From Sinotaia quadrata (lineage: Eukaryota > Mollusca > Gastropoda > Architaenioglossa > Viviparidae): a stretch of 64,000 bases of DNA. Where the stretch lies: positions 67,410,891 to 67,474,890 of the forward strand of contig CM054179.1 of assembly GCA_028829895.1 (NCBI GenBank), written 5' to 3'. This document shows positions 40,401-56,400 of this stretch, in pieces. The notes under the pieces were generated by a model that saw nothing but the letters and a program-made list of their open reading frames with translations, was not told the DNA's origin and searched no databases. The translations under genes were made by a program, and so were the position numbers. Positions within the stretch are counted from its first letter, which is position 1, and each line of letters starts with the position of its first letter.

Positions 40401-43400
40401 TTGGGGATTAGCCTAAAGTTATGGTATCCCAAGGTGGTGGAGAATTAATATCTTGCCCATTTCCCAGCAAAACATCACAGGATTTCTCATGGTGCCCAAT
40501 AAAATGTGCAGTGACAATTCAGAGTGAATCGGAGATGAAGAATTTTAGTAGAAACTCTGTATTCCAACTCATCTTTAATAATTTCCATTCAAAGATGGAA
40601 ACACAGAGATGGGCATCCATCATGGCTTATATTGCTGTAATAATAAACCCCTCACTATTCTAATAATGAATCTTGCACCACTATAATAATGAATCACATG
40701 TTGCTCTAATAATGAACCCAGCAATGCTATAATAATGAATCCAATACTCTCTAATAATGAACCATACACTGCTCTAATAGTGAACCCCACATCAATCTAA
40801 TATTGAGTCCTGCACCACTTTAATAATAATGAATCCCATGTTGCTCTAATAATTAATCCAACAATAAATCCTGCACCATTTATCATTGACTCCCACACCA
40901 CCCTAATAATGAATCATGCACTGCTCTAATAATAGACCCTGCACCTTCTAATAATAAATTCTGTGCTGCTCTAATAAAGGATCCTAGCAAACATTCCACA
41001 TTCACATTCCACTTTGTAGTAAAAAAAAAATATTTATTTTTAAAACTGATGAGAGTTTATGCCAAGACTGCAGAAGCATAGCATTAATGCATTAAGAGAA
41101 GCATCGTCCAACCAGATAATAATACTAAGCCAATGAAATGACAACATGACTTTATACCCATCAAGTTAGAGTTATAATTAATGAGACAAGATCATAATGG
41201 TGTTATGAGCATATTTACAGAATAGATCTATTTCCCTTGCTATATGTCAAGTTACTTGAAAATAAATGGCTTGGAATGAGAATGAAACCTTGAAAAGTTA
41301 GTAGCACAATTTCACTTATTGAGCAGTAATTTCAAGGTACAGATGTATAGTATGTCATAGTTGGGCAGCTTGCTTTTGTCATGTAAATATGTAAAGTAGT
41401 ATCACTCTGGCTTAGGCTCTGACCTGGACTGAGGGGAGAAAATATGATCTGGACTGATGGGAGAGAATATGACCTGGACTGAGAGGGGAGAATCTAACCT
41501 GGACTGAGGGGAGAGAATTTAACCTGGACTGAGGGGAGATAACCTGACCTGGACTGAGAGGGGAGAATCTAGCTGGACTGAGGGGAGAGAATCTAACCTG
41601 AACTGAGGGGAGAGAATTTAACCTGGACTGAGGGGAGATAACCTGAACTGGACAGAAGGAAGAGAATATGAACTGGAAGTGAATGGAATACACAACCGTA
41701 CATCAAATGAAAGTTTCCAGAAATTAGTATCTTACTCACTGAGAGCCAATGTGTACGAACACTGGCACCTTCTACAAGTCATGAACAAAAAGGAAAGGAC
41801 AACATTTTCTCTCTACAACTTTCACAACACGATACCATCTTAGAGAAAACCTAAGTAGCAACAACAAAAATTAAATGAGCCAAAGAAAAGGAATCTGGAG
41901 GTTTTTCATGCAATAGAGATTTGAATCTATAACAGTGATCATGTATGTACTTCAAGTGCAAGTTACATGGGTCAACAAAACCTAAGCTTCAATAAAAAAT
42001 AAAATGCCCCTCTTCAAACTAGCCACCTTCCATGTGTGTCTGTCTCAAGCTTGAAGTGATATGGGATCTGTGTCAAATGTAAATGAGACAAGACCATTTA
42101 ATATTTTATAAAAACTGAATTTCTTATCTCCCTTTTCTAAAATGGTAGGAACCATAAATGGTCATTAGCACTGATGGAATGCATACAGTGCAGGATTTCT
42201 TCAGGCATTTAAGAAACCTTATTACATTCAAATACATATTTTTTTTATACAGCACATTTTCCAAAATCTTCACAATTTTTTTTATGCCAAAAACTTGTCG
42301 TTCACTGTTTCTTTTATTGGCTGATAAATGTGCCAAATGGAGGAAGCAACACTAGACACCTACATTGTGATTGGAAGTGAGGGCTCCGCGCAGTCGTGAC
42401 CAGGTAACAGTAGGTCTGGGTCTTCCTGTAACAATGCAACGCAGTGTTCCTGTAGTTCCTTGGGCAACAGTCTGCCTTTCAGGTTCCATGCGTGCAGTTG
42501 GAGCTTCATCTGAAACAGTAAAAGAACAGTGGGAATACATCTTCAAACTAATTATTAAAAACACAATAACTAGGTATAATATCAAAGTCTTGTGCATCTA
42601 TGTTTTATAAAAGCAAATATTTTTCCATCTTGTCATGCCTGATTATGAACCTCTGACTTTATCTCAACATAGACTGGTTGATTCTGTGTGTTGCCATAAT
42701 AATATTCAAACAAAATTATACTAAATATATAAGACTTACTTTCATCGCGTGGTATGATGGTAACTATGGTCTTGGCCTGACCAATGGTGCCACTTTTGTC
42801 GGTGCCAGTACACACATAGCTGCCAGCATAGGAAGGCTGGATGTTGGGAATTGTCAGGATGCCATTGTCTTGAGAGGAACCTAACAGATCATCAAAAAAG
42901 AATATCTTTAATTCATGGCAGATTTCATCAATATTATCCATTTGCATTCAAATGTCTACAAAACCATGAAGAAAGCTTGACCACAATAGAAGAAGAAGCT
43001 TGACTTTTATGTTGCAATCCTTCTGTGCTTTGCAACTCATCTTCAATTAAAATGTGCTATTTGCAAAGAATAAAAATCTTAATCTTTACCAAACATTAAA
43101 AAGCATAAGAAAATATTTGACTCTGGAAATATTTATTATAATATTATGCATATATGACTTGTCAACTCAAATTGCTATTAAAGTATGAATTTATAAATAA
43201 ATTATTTGCAAGTTATTTTTTATATTCAGGAAAGCAAGCCTTTCTAATTATTCTGTATGAATTATTTGCTTACAGTTTGCAACCACCCAGAGCATGTTGT
43301 ATGGAGTGCAGGCCATAGAGTTATGTGGTCTGTTTGAAATGGAGGAGGGTTAAGTAATATTTTCACCCCCCCAAAAATCCAAACAAACTGGTCTGTATTT

Positions 43401-46400
43401 TATTTTGAGGATGAGATGACATTTCCAGAGAGCAGAATTCTTGCCAGAATTAGATGGTCAAGTGACAACATTTATTTTGATTTCTTGTAGGTTGGAACAA
43501 AACTCTGTAATCAAAAATGGTAAGTCCACTTTCTACTTACATTATGAGCAGTTTTGAGGTCTAAAGCTTGTGATGTGTAAAAGGTCATGAGCACAGAGTT
43601 TGTGAAGTGTACATGTAAAAGATCAAGAATACAGATTTTGTGAGATGTACAAGTACAAGATCATGAGTACAGATTTTGCAAAGTGTACTTGTAAAAGGTC
43701 ATGAGTCCAGAGTTTGTGAAGTGTACATGTATTGGATCACATTTGCAGATTTTGTGAGGTGTACTTGTCAAAGGTCACGAGTACAGAGTTTGAGATGTAC
43801 TTGTCAAAGGTCACAAGTACAGAGTTTGTGAGGTGTACATGTAAATGTCATGAGTACAGAGTTTGTGAGGTGTACTTGTAAAACGTGAAGAAAGAGTAAA
43901 TTTACCTGTCCCTATTTTAAAACTTAATTGTTATAAAATTTGTTAAATGTCAATGTGACATGACCTTTGTAAGTACCAGAGTTAAAATAACAACTCAGGT
44001 AAAGAATACACCAGAACTTGCTGATGCAATCCAAACCATAGTTATAAGCGGATGAGTAGTTTTTCTAACTAAGAGTCTCATACTTGTTCATAACAATTTC
44101 ATCCAATAGACCGAAAGTTACTTTGCTGAAGAAAGTTCTGTATTCTAATCACTTAAGTGAACTTTAAGTGGGCATCCAATAAGTGCTCTCTTAACACAAA
44201 AGTCAAACTTTTATCAAAGCAAACTTTAAGTCAAAGTCATCCAATAGACCGAAAGTTACTTTGCTGAAGAAAGTTCTGTATTCTCATCACTTAAGTGAAC
44301 TTTAAGTGGGCATCCAATAAGTGCTCTCTTAACACAAAAGTCAAACTTTTATCAAAGCAAACTTTAAGTGGGCATCCAATAAGTGCTCTCTTAACACCAA
44401 AAGTCAAACTTTTATCAAAGCAAACTTTAAGTGGGCATCCAATAAGTGCTCTCTTAACACCAAAAGTCAAACTTTTATCAAAGCAAACTTTAAGTGGGCA
44501 TTCAATAAGTGCTCTCTTAACACCAAAAGTCAAACTTTTATCAAAGCAAACTTTAAGTGGGCATCCAATAAGTGCTCTCTTAACACCAAAAGTCAAACTT
44601 TTATCAAAGCAAACTTTAAGTGGGCATCCAATAAGTGCTCTCTTAACACCAAAAGTCAAATATTTATCAAAGCATTCAGAGATCAACAACCATACCAAAT
44701 TAAGGCACTGTTATTGTAGGTAGTTAGTCCTTGCTGGGTGGTGTGAACTCAGCAGTAAGTTATTGATCTTGCTGTGAGTTATGATTAGTGTCAATCAGTA
44801 GGATTCTTGATTTAACAAGTTACAGATACCTGGAGGTAAGCCACCTTGACGAGACCACACCAATGAAATATCACCACTCTCTTCAGTATAGCATTCAAGT
44901 TGTACATTCGTTCCTACAACTGCTGTGATCGTTGCTCGTTGAACACTGATGTTGACTGGTGGAGGTCTCACTGTAAAAAAGAATAAAAATATGCATTTTA
45001 TGAACTTTTATCACTTCAATGCAGCATAGCACACACAGTCTTTTGATTCCAACCATTCTTAATTGCTTCAGTATATTAATGTCAGAATTCAAAATGTTTA
45101 ATCTTATGACTTGCAATGCATGTTTTTTAATAAAATAAATTAAACTGCATCAGCAAGAAAGTACAGTGAAAATTTAAAACAAGAAAAACAAACAAGCAAA
45201 GACAAATACAAACAATTTATAAATATATTAATAATTATCTACTAATCTGTAACTTACAAAGAAAATAAGAATGACAAATGGACTATAAAAGGCATTTTTT
45301 ACAGAAAGGCTTTAAAATCATCCGAAATCTGTTTCAATATGTGTACACACAGCAAGAATCAAAGCAACAATTACATTAAAGATCTCCAAATGTGCAAATT
45401 ACTTTTACCTTCTCCTGGTGTAACATAGATGATTGTTCGAACAGAAGCTGTGCCAACTGGATTAGAAGCAGTGCAGTAATATTCTGCTTGGTCGGCAAAT
45501 TTTACTTGAGGAATTGAGAACACACCATCTCGCACAATGGCATTTTCTGGAAGTGGGCCATCAACTCCCCGTGACCATCGCACAGTGGGTGCTGGTGTGC
45601 CTGTTGCTATGCAACGGAATTCCACCGATTGACCCTCCATAACCTCAAGGTAGCGTGGCTCAATGCGAACAGTGGGCTGAGACTCAATATCTGAAACATT
45701 CAAAAGAAGAAATATGAAAAGAAATCAGAAGAGCATGTCATGCTGTATCCATGTTAGTATCTTGTGGTTTCCAGGGTTATGTAACTTTGCTATGTTTAAC
45801 TCATTTGGATACTAGCACTAAGCTTCTGATTCTATGTAAACTCTAAGCTAATATGGGTTATTAATGCTTGAAACAGTGTTTAGTAATAAAACAATTAATG
45901 ACACTGTAAATATGAAAAAAGAAATTAAAATATTCATTCTGAGAATTGTGTTACTGAAGTCATTAGGTATGAAACATGACACATGATAATGAAAGGTATT
46001 ATTGTGAGAAATGTGTTACTTAAGTCATCATGTATGAAACAAATCACAAAATAATAAAAGGTAATATTGTGAGAAACGTGTTACTTAAGTCATCAGGTGT
46101 GAAACATGACACAAAATAATAAAAGGTAGTATTGTTAGAAATGTGTTACTGAAGTCATCAGGTGTGAAACATGACACAAAATAATGAAAGGTAGTATTAT
46201 TAGAAATGTGTTACTGAAGTCATCAGGTATGAAACATAGTACATAATAATAAAAGATAATATTATGTGTGTCATCCTCTATGAAACATTGCACATAATAA
46301 TAAAAGGAATATTACATGTGTCATCCTGAAACATGGCACATAATAATAAAAGGAATATTAACCCTGTACTCTGATTATTGCTGTTGCTCTGTGTATGGTG

Positions 46401-49400
46401 TTTGGATCAGAACCAGTGCACGTGTATTGTCCAGCATCCTCAGGTCTAATGTCAGGGATGAGAAGGACACCATTTTGGTCTGTGGCTCGTTGAGGCAGAT
46501 TTCCACCATCTTTTGACCAGGAAAGTACATAGTTGGCCTGCAAATTAGGGTTATTATTATTGTCTATAAATACAGTTCTTGCAGTCTGTAACAGAGTAAA
46601 TTTGCCCCTTCCTGTTTTAAAATTAAATTGTTATATTGATTGCTGAATTGTCAGTGACCCAACTTTCAGTACTCCTTATGGTGCTAAAAAATTTTGAAAG
46701 TTCCTGAGTTGAAGTAAATAGCTCGAGGCGAGAATATTCTAGATTGATGATGGAATGGAAACTTAGTGAGAAGTTTTCTATTGTCCAATGATTTTGATTT
46801 ATGAGAATGAAGCTAGCCAATGGGCTGAGTTAAGGAGTTCACTTGCTGTAGATAATTCTACCCTCTTATCACTTTTGAATTTGGAATAGAAGAAGTCCAG
46901 CTTGAAGGTGTTTTTTGCTTGGTGAATTGAATTGACTGATTGAGAGAGAATGGACAGAAACATTTCATGCATTTAACTATTGATATGTTATACTTGTGTT
47001 TATGACGAGATGTACTATGTGAGTTGACTGTTATTACTACAAGTGTTGAACCAGGCTGTACACATGTAGTTTGACAAGAAAATATGACATTGTTTGATAT
47101 GCTATACTTATTGTGTCGCATGTGTGCATGGGGCTAATGAATACCTTTGCAGGAATTGTAAGTTGAGAATGGAGTGTGAGACAGAATGGAGTTATATTGT
47201 GATATATGGAGAAACTTATGTTTGCTCCTTAATTATATGTTGCAGTGAGCAAGAGCCTTTTGACTTTGAGAGTCACCTTTTTTTAGACTTTCAAGTTTGA
47301 GTTTGAGATCCTTGTTTCAAGTTGGAATTTAAACTCTCAAGTTTGTAGCTGCCCTTCACATGTTCATGTGTCAGAAACTTGAACGACCAGAAGGCACAAG
47401 AAATGTCTGTTGCAGTGTGTAGAAGCGTAAGTGAGTATGCTATGCACTTTTGACAAAGGTAAAAGGATGCTAAGTACAAAGCAAAGGATGCTAAGTACAA
47501 AGCAAAGGATGCTAAGTACATCAGTACAGTGAAGTTACACGAATCATTGTGTTCTGCTTGAAGGAAACTGACACAGTGAGGAGAGGGCTGAAGTTCACTC
47601 AAGAATATGCAGCATGTCAGTGATTTCCACATGTGGCAGAAAACGTGTTGTCATGGACATGGTGACATTGTTGCAAAAGCAAGTGAAGACTAATGAAGAG
47701 ACGCTTAAAAATCCAGGTCACTTAGAAAAAGACTCTAAATCATTTATCTCTGATAACTCTATTTCTATTCTTAGAGAGAACTAACCTGCGATTTTTACTG
47801 ACTCAATTGTTAAATTGTAATTTTATTATCTTATATATATATATTGAGAGAGACTATGTAAATAATAGTTATCCAAAAGTGGGTTTGTGGAAATTTGATG
47901 TCAAGTTACCTATTTCATTGTAATTGTCATATGTATATTTGATTGTTCATTTAATAAATTTATTGTTAAATTTATTGACCTTCTTATGCATACCGATATT
48001 GATAATCTTATGTTGGAGAAGAAAGTGGGTTGATGGGGGCTTGCTAAGCTAAAATAGATTAAAGACGGATTTGTCTTCTCCTTTAGTAAGAAGTTTTCCC
48101 CTCACGGAAACCTTATGTGACTTATAATGTTGTTTTATGTTGTGGAATAGAGAAAACATTTACAATGCCAAAATATCTGCCAAATGAGAGACGAGTGGTG
48201 TCTGTTGGAGAATCATTAATAAAATAAAATTAAGATTTTCATCACTTGTATTAGTTATGAAAGATTAATTAAAAATAATAATCATTTCATTAACTAAGTG
48301 GTGTGCATGTCACAAGTCATTTAGCAGGCAAACTTTATGACTACTTTGAGTTAATATAGTTCTCACTGCTATGCTTATGTTTTACAACAGATGACAAAAT
48401 TTACAACTATATGGCATTATATAGATAAAATTATGTTTTACAACAGATGACAAAATTTACAACTATATGGCATTATATATATAACATTATGGCTAATACT
48501 TCACATGTATCTTAATTCACAGCTATTTTATTTAAATATTTCTTTTACTTATAAAGAATTGCATTAGATCAACAGATAAAAGATAGAACACAAAATCTAA
48601 TCCATAACAAAGAGATAATAAGGATCTCTGAATAACAATGATCTATTCTGATGTGATGGTTAATAAGTAGATCTGGCTGCTATGTGATAGTTATTAAGTA
48701 GATTTGATGCTATGTGATAATTATTAAGTAAATTTGACTGCTATGTGATAGTTATTAAATAGATTTGACTGCTATATGATAGTTATTAAGTAGATCTGGA
48801 TGCTATGTGATAATTATTAAGTAGATTTGACTGCTATGTGATAATTATTAAGTAGATTTGAGTGCTATGTGATAATTATTAAGTAGATTTGACTGCTATG
48901 TGATAATTATTAAGTAGATTTGACTGCTATGTGATAATTATTAAGTAGATCTAGATACTATGTGAATACATGACCACTTTTTTAACTTTTTGTATGTGAA
49001 TACATGACCACTTTTTTAACTTTTTGAATACTATGTAAAATTACTCTCATTATGCCAATATATGAAGACTTAGAAAGCCATTTTTAATGCTAAATTATGT
49101 TTTGGAAGCTGGTCATTATGCAGTGTCCAAGTAACTATAAATATAATAATTAACAGGCAAGCTATTACATGTACACATAAGGTGATACAGTCACTTTTAT
49201 GTAAATAAAAATGTCACTATTTTTATCTAAGATGAAGTTTGGTATGTCAAAAATTTCCAGCAATGATGATGCATATGTATTATATCACAATTTCCAGCTA
49301 TGATGATGCATGTGTGCTACTGACAATAATTTATTTTCCAACCAATATTATTTTCAGTTGTCTTCATTTCTCACATCTGCAAATATGATAAATGCCACCA

Positions 49401-52400
49401 TTAAACTGAATATATGCTTTCCTAAAACAAACATTATGATATTAGGAATTATTCTAGCAACAAACCTCAGCACTGTAGGAGACAGCAACACAGATGAGAC
49501 GCACAGCTGAACCAACATTGGCTGTAACCTGTCTTGGCTCCTCGATCATTACACGCAGCTGTTGGTCTGGGCCTAAAATAGAATCTCAATGTCAACAATC
49601 CAGTCCAACAAAATATAAACCAACATTCTTCAAATAAAAACTGCTACAGAGTGGTCACTTACTGCCAACAATCCAGTCCAATAAACTATAAACTGTTCAA
49701 TTAAAAATAGCCACACAATGGTCACTTAATGCTTATAATCCAATCCAGCAAACTATGAAATTAATATGTTCAGTCAAAAACAAGAGTAATTTATGTAGCA
49801 GTTCATGTCAATCGCTGGATGAATAGTTAAGGAAGCTTTTATTAAAATCTGGTGATTAGTTGGTAGACAGAGAGTAATGTAAGTAGTTTGAAGAATCTTG
49901 ATTGGCTGGACAGGAAGACAAAAATGGAAATCAACTGGTGGGACATTGGCAAAGAGATATGTAAAATCTTGATGCACAAGAAAATGACAAATTGTACACT
50001 GACTTACGTCCAACTTTCAATTCCACAATGGCTCTGTTTGTTCCATATGCATTTGTTGCTGTGCAAACATATCGTCCTGCATCTGTGTATTCAAGACGAT
50101 TTAAAAGTAGCTCATACATCGGGCCTATGCCTGTGGTTGATGAAGCAGGTAGTTGACGGCCATCTAAACGACTCCAGACAACATTAAATGGTCCTCGACC
50201 TGACACCTGGCACTGAAATCGTGCAATAGAGCCTAGTGATTCCTGAAGGGTCACAGGGTTCACCACCACAATAGGACGTTGGTCCACTTGAAATAAAAAA
50301 CAGGATAATAGTTTCAGCTTACCACTACAAAAGTTTGTTGAACAACTTCAAAGAGAGAGACATTTCTCATGTTTAAAATATTGTTGAAATAAGTAAATAC
50401 CATACTGACAAAATAATCTGTAATGATCACAATCTAAAACTTTCTAAACGTGTTAACATAAAGAATTATAAAGGTATTATAGATGATATAAATTAAATAG
50501 AATTAAATTAAATACAGAATAACATTTCTAATCAACACAATATAAATCTGTTGTGAAATAAACTTTATTAATTTTAAGTATAATATAAATGCTCATTTAT
50601 TTACTTACTTTTTATAAAGATACTTTTATCTTATAACAAGAATTATTTTAGCTACTAGTACAAATTCAAATTCAAATTGAAATTCCTGATTTAAAACAAA
50701 ATTTGGAACTTCAGCAAACTGAAACCTTGGTAGGTAATGCACTATGAAATTATTTAACATTTGTACTGAAACCTCAGTAGATAGTGCACTAGGAAATGAT
50801 TTAACATTTCTACCTAGCAGACTGAAACCTCAGAATATACTATACTATGAAATGAACTAAAATGTCTATTTCTGCATACCAAAATGTTTGAAGTGCTGGA
50901 ATATGAAACTGATTAATTTCTATTTCAACAGACTGAAACCTCAGAAGTGCTGCACTAAGAAATGGACTAAAATTTCTACTTCAACAGACTGAAACCTCAG
51001 AAGTACTGCACTATGAATGGATTAATATTTCTATTAATGAAACCTCAGAAGTGCTGCACTATGAAATTGGTTAAAATTTCTACTACAAAGACTGAAAACT
51101 CAGAAGTGCTGCCCTAAGAAATGGACTAAAATTTGTATGTTAATTTTAAGACTCTAAATAATCACATTATAACTTACCTTCTTGGCGGTTACAGCGGTCT
51201 CCAGGTTCACGTGGATTACCAACATAATTTGGAGCACATCTGAAACAGTGAATTTTATTTCCAGTCAGAGGGTGGACAGCTAACAGAGTGGACAAAGAAA
51301 CAGTATAACAATTTCTGGACAGTCAGAAGTGACACTTCTGGCAAAGTATCATCAACACAGCAGCAAAAGTCACGCTCTGAAGAACTAAAGAAGAAAGGTG
51401 CAGTATATATATGCAATCCATTCATTACAAATTTTTTTCAGGATCTGTTGTGATCAGGTGAAATTAATGGAGAATGGTGCAAATCTATCTGACAGTTCTT
51501 AACACCAGACAGAATGTGGTAAAAGGAAGATGCAAAAGCTTCATAAGCCCACTTTTCTTATTTAAGAGATGAATAACAGTTTATTTTAACCAAAAGTAGG
51601 AAGAGACAAAAACTAATTGCTACTGTGGATGCTCAGAGTTCATTCCCTTATAAAGATCTGAATGTCTCTAAATCATGATGCATTTTCTAGGTAATCAATG
51701 ATAACCCAGTCAGCATAAAAATAATCTTCTCTCTCAGACCAATAACTAGTGGGAGGGGTTGAGAGAACAGATGACATATAACTCCGAAGGGTGAAGGAAT
51801 TTATAGCGGTGACCAACTCCACTCTTCTGCCTCATGAAATACTGGAGATGGTATCGGGCTGGCCACTTCTGCATCCCAAAAGGTTTGTTACACTTCCAGG
51901 AAGAGCAGACATATGAGAGGACCCTAGCACATGCAAACTTGTTATTAAAGTCCTGGGCAGATGGAAGAGATAAGTACTAAATGCCAGCCCAACAACAGGA
52001 AAGAATCTCTACCATTAAATTAGAGAGCAAAGATACAAAAGTATCCAAACTCCATACCTATACAGAGCAGTGGCACTCAAACAAATATCATATAGTTCAC
52101 ATGGTACTCAGAGAGCAATGTGAGTCATGACTGTATCAGAGAGCAATGTGAGTTATGACTGTATCATCAGAGAGCACTGTGAAATCATTACATATCAGTG
52201 GGCACTGTAAACCATGATGTATCAGTGGGCACTGTAAACCATGATGTATCAGTGGGCACTGTAAACCATGATGTATCAGTGGGCACTGTAAACCATGATG
52301 TATCAGTGGTCATTATCAGCCAAGACTATCAATAAGCACTATCAACCATGACTATATCAGAAAGACTTAACAAGTCTGTATTAGTCAATAAACAACTGAA

Positions 52401-53348
52401 CAGTAAACAATGAACACAAAGTCATGGAAGTCAATAAACAATTCAGTAAACAATGAACACAAAGTCATGAAAGACAATAGACAGTTTGATATAAGTCAAT
52501 TAAAATTCCTTTAGAAGACGATAAATAATCCTGAGGAAAAATAAATTTATAATAAGTATTTGTGTTAAAAACTTACCTATCGCAAGTGCGGCCAGTGTAA
52601 CCCTCTGGGCAGCGATCACATGTTACCTGTCGATCTTCATCCAGGAAGCATGTTGGTGAGAATCTGTTTAAGAGAAATAATTGTTTTAATAAAAGGAGTT
52701 ATTCTTGTGGAGAAATATCAAGTATTGCACTAAGTTATTTCATTTTAAATTTCTTTTCTTAAGTGTATGTATTTTGTACAGTATCAAAGAAGTCTATTCT
52801 CTTGACTGCTGAGCTGCTCATTCCTTACTAGCACTGACTTTTACCATTTCCCTTTTGCAAGACATGAGAGTTTATGATCCAACACTCACTGATTTGATGG
52901 AATTGTCAGAGGACAAGGGCATGGACGACAGTCATTTGGTGTGCCAGCTGATGGATTGCCATAGTAACCAGGTGCACATTGTTCGCATCTGTCACCTTGT
53001 GTGTTGTCTCTACAATCCTGTGAAGCAAACAAGAATAATGGAAAAATGTTAGATAAATTGTATATGTGAAGCAAACAAAGATAACAGAAAATTTTAGATA
53101 AATTTTATTTGTGAAGCAAATAAAGATAATGGGAAAAAGTCAGATAAACTGTATCTGTGAAACAAAGAAAGATTACAGGAAAGTGTTAGATAAATTGTAT
53201 CTGTGAAGCAAACAAAGATAATTAGAAAATGTCAGATAAATTATATCTGTGAAGCAAACAAAGATATCAGGAAAATTTCAGATAAATTGTATCTGTGAAG
53301 CTGGGTGCATTTTTGTATGTATGAGCATGATAAAGAAATGCTTGACAA

Positions 53349-53405
<57 letters not shown>

Positions 53406-56400
53406 ATATATTTATGTTGTAATCATATTTGTATTTGTAAACATTATTTTGATTATTTTATATATTAGTCATACTGTCTGGGGTTATGATCTTAATGTGT
53501 ATCAAAGTCTTCTGGTAATTCTGACAAAATCAAATCTGTTTTAAACTGTGGGTACAACAATTCCTATATTCTATTATTAAATTTCTCACTCCACCTTTAA
53601 GAATGTTTTCATTTTTAAATCAAATAATTAATTATCAAAATCTTAAATGATACATTTATGACTTGATTTGGTACATCTAAAAATCTTTGCTAAGTGGCTA
53701 TCAGTGCTGGGGGGAAACTGAGAAAAATGTCCAATTATGTTTGCAACAAATAATTATGTGAAGATCTGGATATCATGCAATTTACCAGACATCGTCCAGT
53801 GCTAGGATCACAAGATGTTGCATGTCCATTGCACATGCAGCGAGAACAACGTCCTAAAGCTGTATTGGAGTCAGCAACCCTCAAGTAACCAGGGGCACAG
53901 TCCTGAAAACAAGAATAATAACTTGTCACTAAGGATCTTTCCAGCACATATATAAAAAAGACAAGTACAAACTGAATTAAAGCAAGTAGAGATCAATATG
54001 AGCAAAGTGCAGATTATTCTAAGACAATTGAAGACCACTCTTATTTGACTATCAGATGTTCAGGCAATTTTTTACACAAAAAAGCTGTCTAATAAAGTCT
54101 TGACCCTATGTGACCCAAATCAAGTAGCACAAAGTTCAAGCATGCCAATGTGACAAATGGTGGTCTAACAGCAATTCTGTGACTGACTGACAACCCATTA
54201 AAACAAAGGTGAATTACTTTCAATCAGTTGTTGAAAATATAAAAAGCATTTTGAGAATGCTTAACAAAAATGAAATTATTATTATGATATGAAATCAGCT
54301 ACCAACCAAGCATTTAACTTTCAAATTTATTTTTCTCTATAATTAATTTTTAAATGTTTTTTTCAAAGAACAAATTTAGAAAAAGGCATACTGCTAAAAT
54401 AAAAATTTCTAGGCTTAAGATAATCAGTTTTCATGGGTTATACAAACCTTTCTAATTTCTGGTGGTAACTTAATTGTTCTCACTTGGACAACTAAGTTAA
54501 AGACTAGATAATTTTAAAACTTCCAGAAAATATAAATCAAAATTCAAAAAGGAAACTTTGCCTAAGCAAATATTTCAATCTAAGGCTTATTCTGATATTT
54601 AGTAGTATACCAATGGCACAAAGAGATCTCTGACATATTACTGTTATTAAGTCAAAATGATGGACTAAAACGTTGATTTAATCCAGTTCATGCAAAAGGA
54701 AAGTAAAATTATTTATTCCATCAAAAAAAAATGTCCCAGATTGAAATAAGATATTCTGAATAATCTATAAACTTTCAAATATTAAAATACCTGGCATGAA
54801 AGTCCAGCATAACCTTCAGGACAGCGACAATTCTCTACTTCAGGGGCTTGCCGATTCCCTGTCATTTGTGGAACAGCTATTTCCATCTCTAGATTCCTCA
54901 AGGATACAGAACTCATCAAATTATTGTATGTTGCTCGAATCAAAATGGAGTCTATGTCAGCTAAGGCAGTCATGAAAGCTTCTCGAGTTGGAATGGAGCC
55001 ATCCAGGAGGCGGAATGATGTCTACAGAGAAGAAAAATATACCAATCAAAAGTACAATTTTACAATGAATCATACTATTTTTACAATACCCAATCCAAAG
55101 TACAATTTTACAATGAATCATACTATTTTTACAATACCCAATGAAAAGTGCAATTTCTTACTGAATCTAGCAATTTCATATCTTTTACCAATAATATAAA
55201 ATGCCACCTATCTTTATATGCATTTTAACATGTTAAAAATTTCATAATTAAGATCTCAAATACTTGCTCCATACAGATATGATTTGGTAAAAATATTTCA
55301 TTAATATAGCATAGATACCAAAAATCAACACAGCTTCCATTATTTTGGCTATTTGGTTGGTATGATAAAATTATACTTCTTATTATTATCTAAATATTAT
55401 GATCCTAATTTGTGCTGACATGCACTTTTTAACTGTTGTCAGAATGAAATGAGAAATATTTGATTTGACTTAATTCAAGGGCCTTCTTGTTGAATTTTTA
55501 TGTTTATTTATAATACGTACATATATTTTGTTTTAACACATTTAAGAATATTGTAAGTTTCAAACAACAAAAAGAATTACATTAGTTTATGTACATTTAT
55601 AGCATGACACATTGCAAACAAGACCCACTGTAAACACAGATGCAGTTCATCTACATGATTTATTAAAGCATTCCCTACACTTTACCATCTTTTAGATAAT
55701 TGCAAAATTCTGAGATAATTGCACTCTATCTTCTGAGATAACTGCACTCTATCTTCTGAGATAACTGCACTCTATCTTCTGAGATAATTGCAATCTACCA
55801 CCTTTTTAGATAACTTTATTTATATCACAGAATTGTTACTTGTGAGGATATTTCTGAACAGAGGTTTTGGAGATTTTGTTATATTTTCCCCCTCATATAA
55901 TATTTTCTGTTTCTGCAAAATTTTAAATATACTTAAAGTCTCATATGTCCAATGCAATTCTGTCATTTTTTAAAATTTATTTTTAATTTATAAACTTATG
56001 CTGTAATTAGTGTCACCATATCAAATATCACTAATTTTATGTAGTCCTTTCAGCATACAATAGAACCAATAATTTAATTTAATCAATTGTTTAATCTACA
56101 TACTGTTAATATTAAATTCTGCAAATACTTTACCAAAAAACTAGACAAATTGTTGTGTCTGCAACATCAGATGAGAATTTTGCATTCAACAGTATTAGTG
56201 ATGTTTTATCACATCCTTTGTATGAATCCTAAAATGAGATGCATTTTAAAGCTTCCTGTATGTATTTTGTATGTATTCATTAAAACAGTTGCAAATTGTT
56301 GTGTTCAGAAAGTTACCAAACTGGCAATTAACTTATTTATAATATTTACAATAAATAGTTTTCAAAGGCAGGTAATCACTATACAATATTATATTAATGC

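Noticed and set aside
44291..44723. 135- and 142-codon frames on both strands
   Set aside because: Both come from a 63-bp tandem repeat with length divisible by three.
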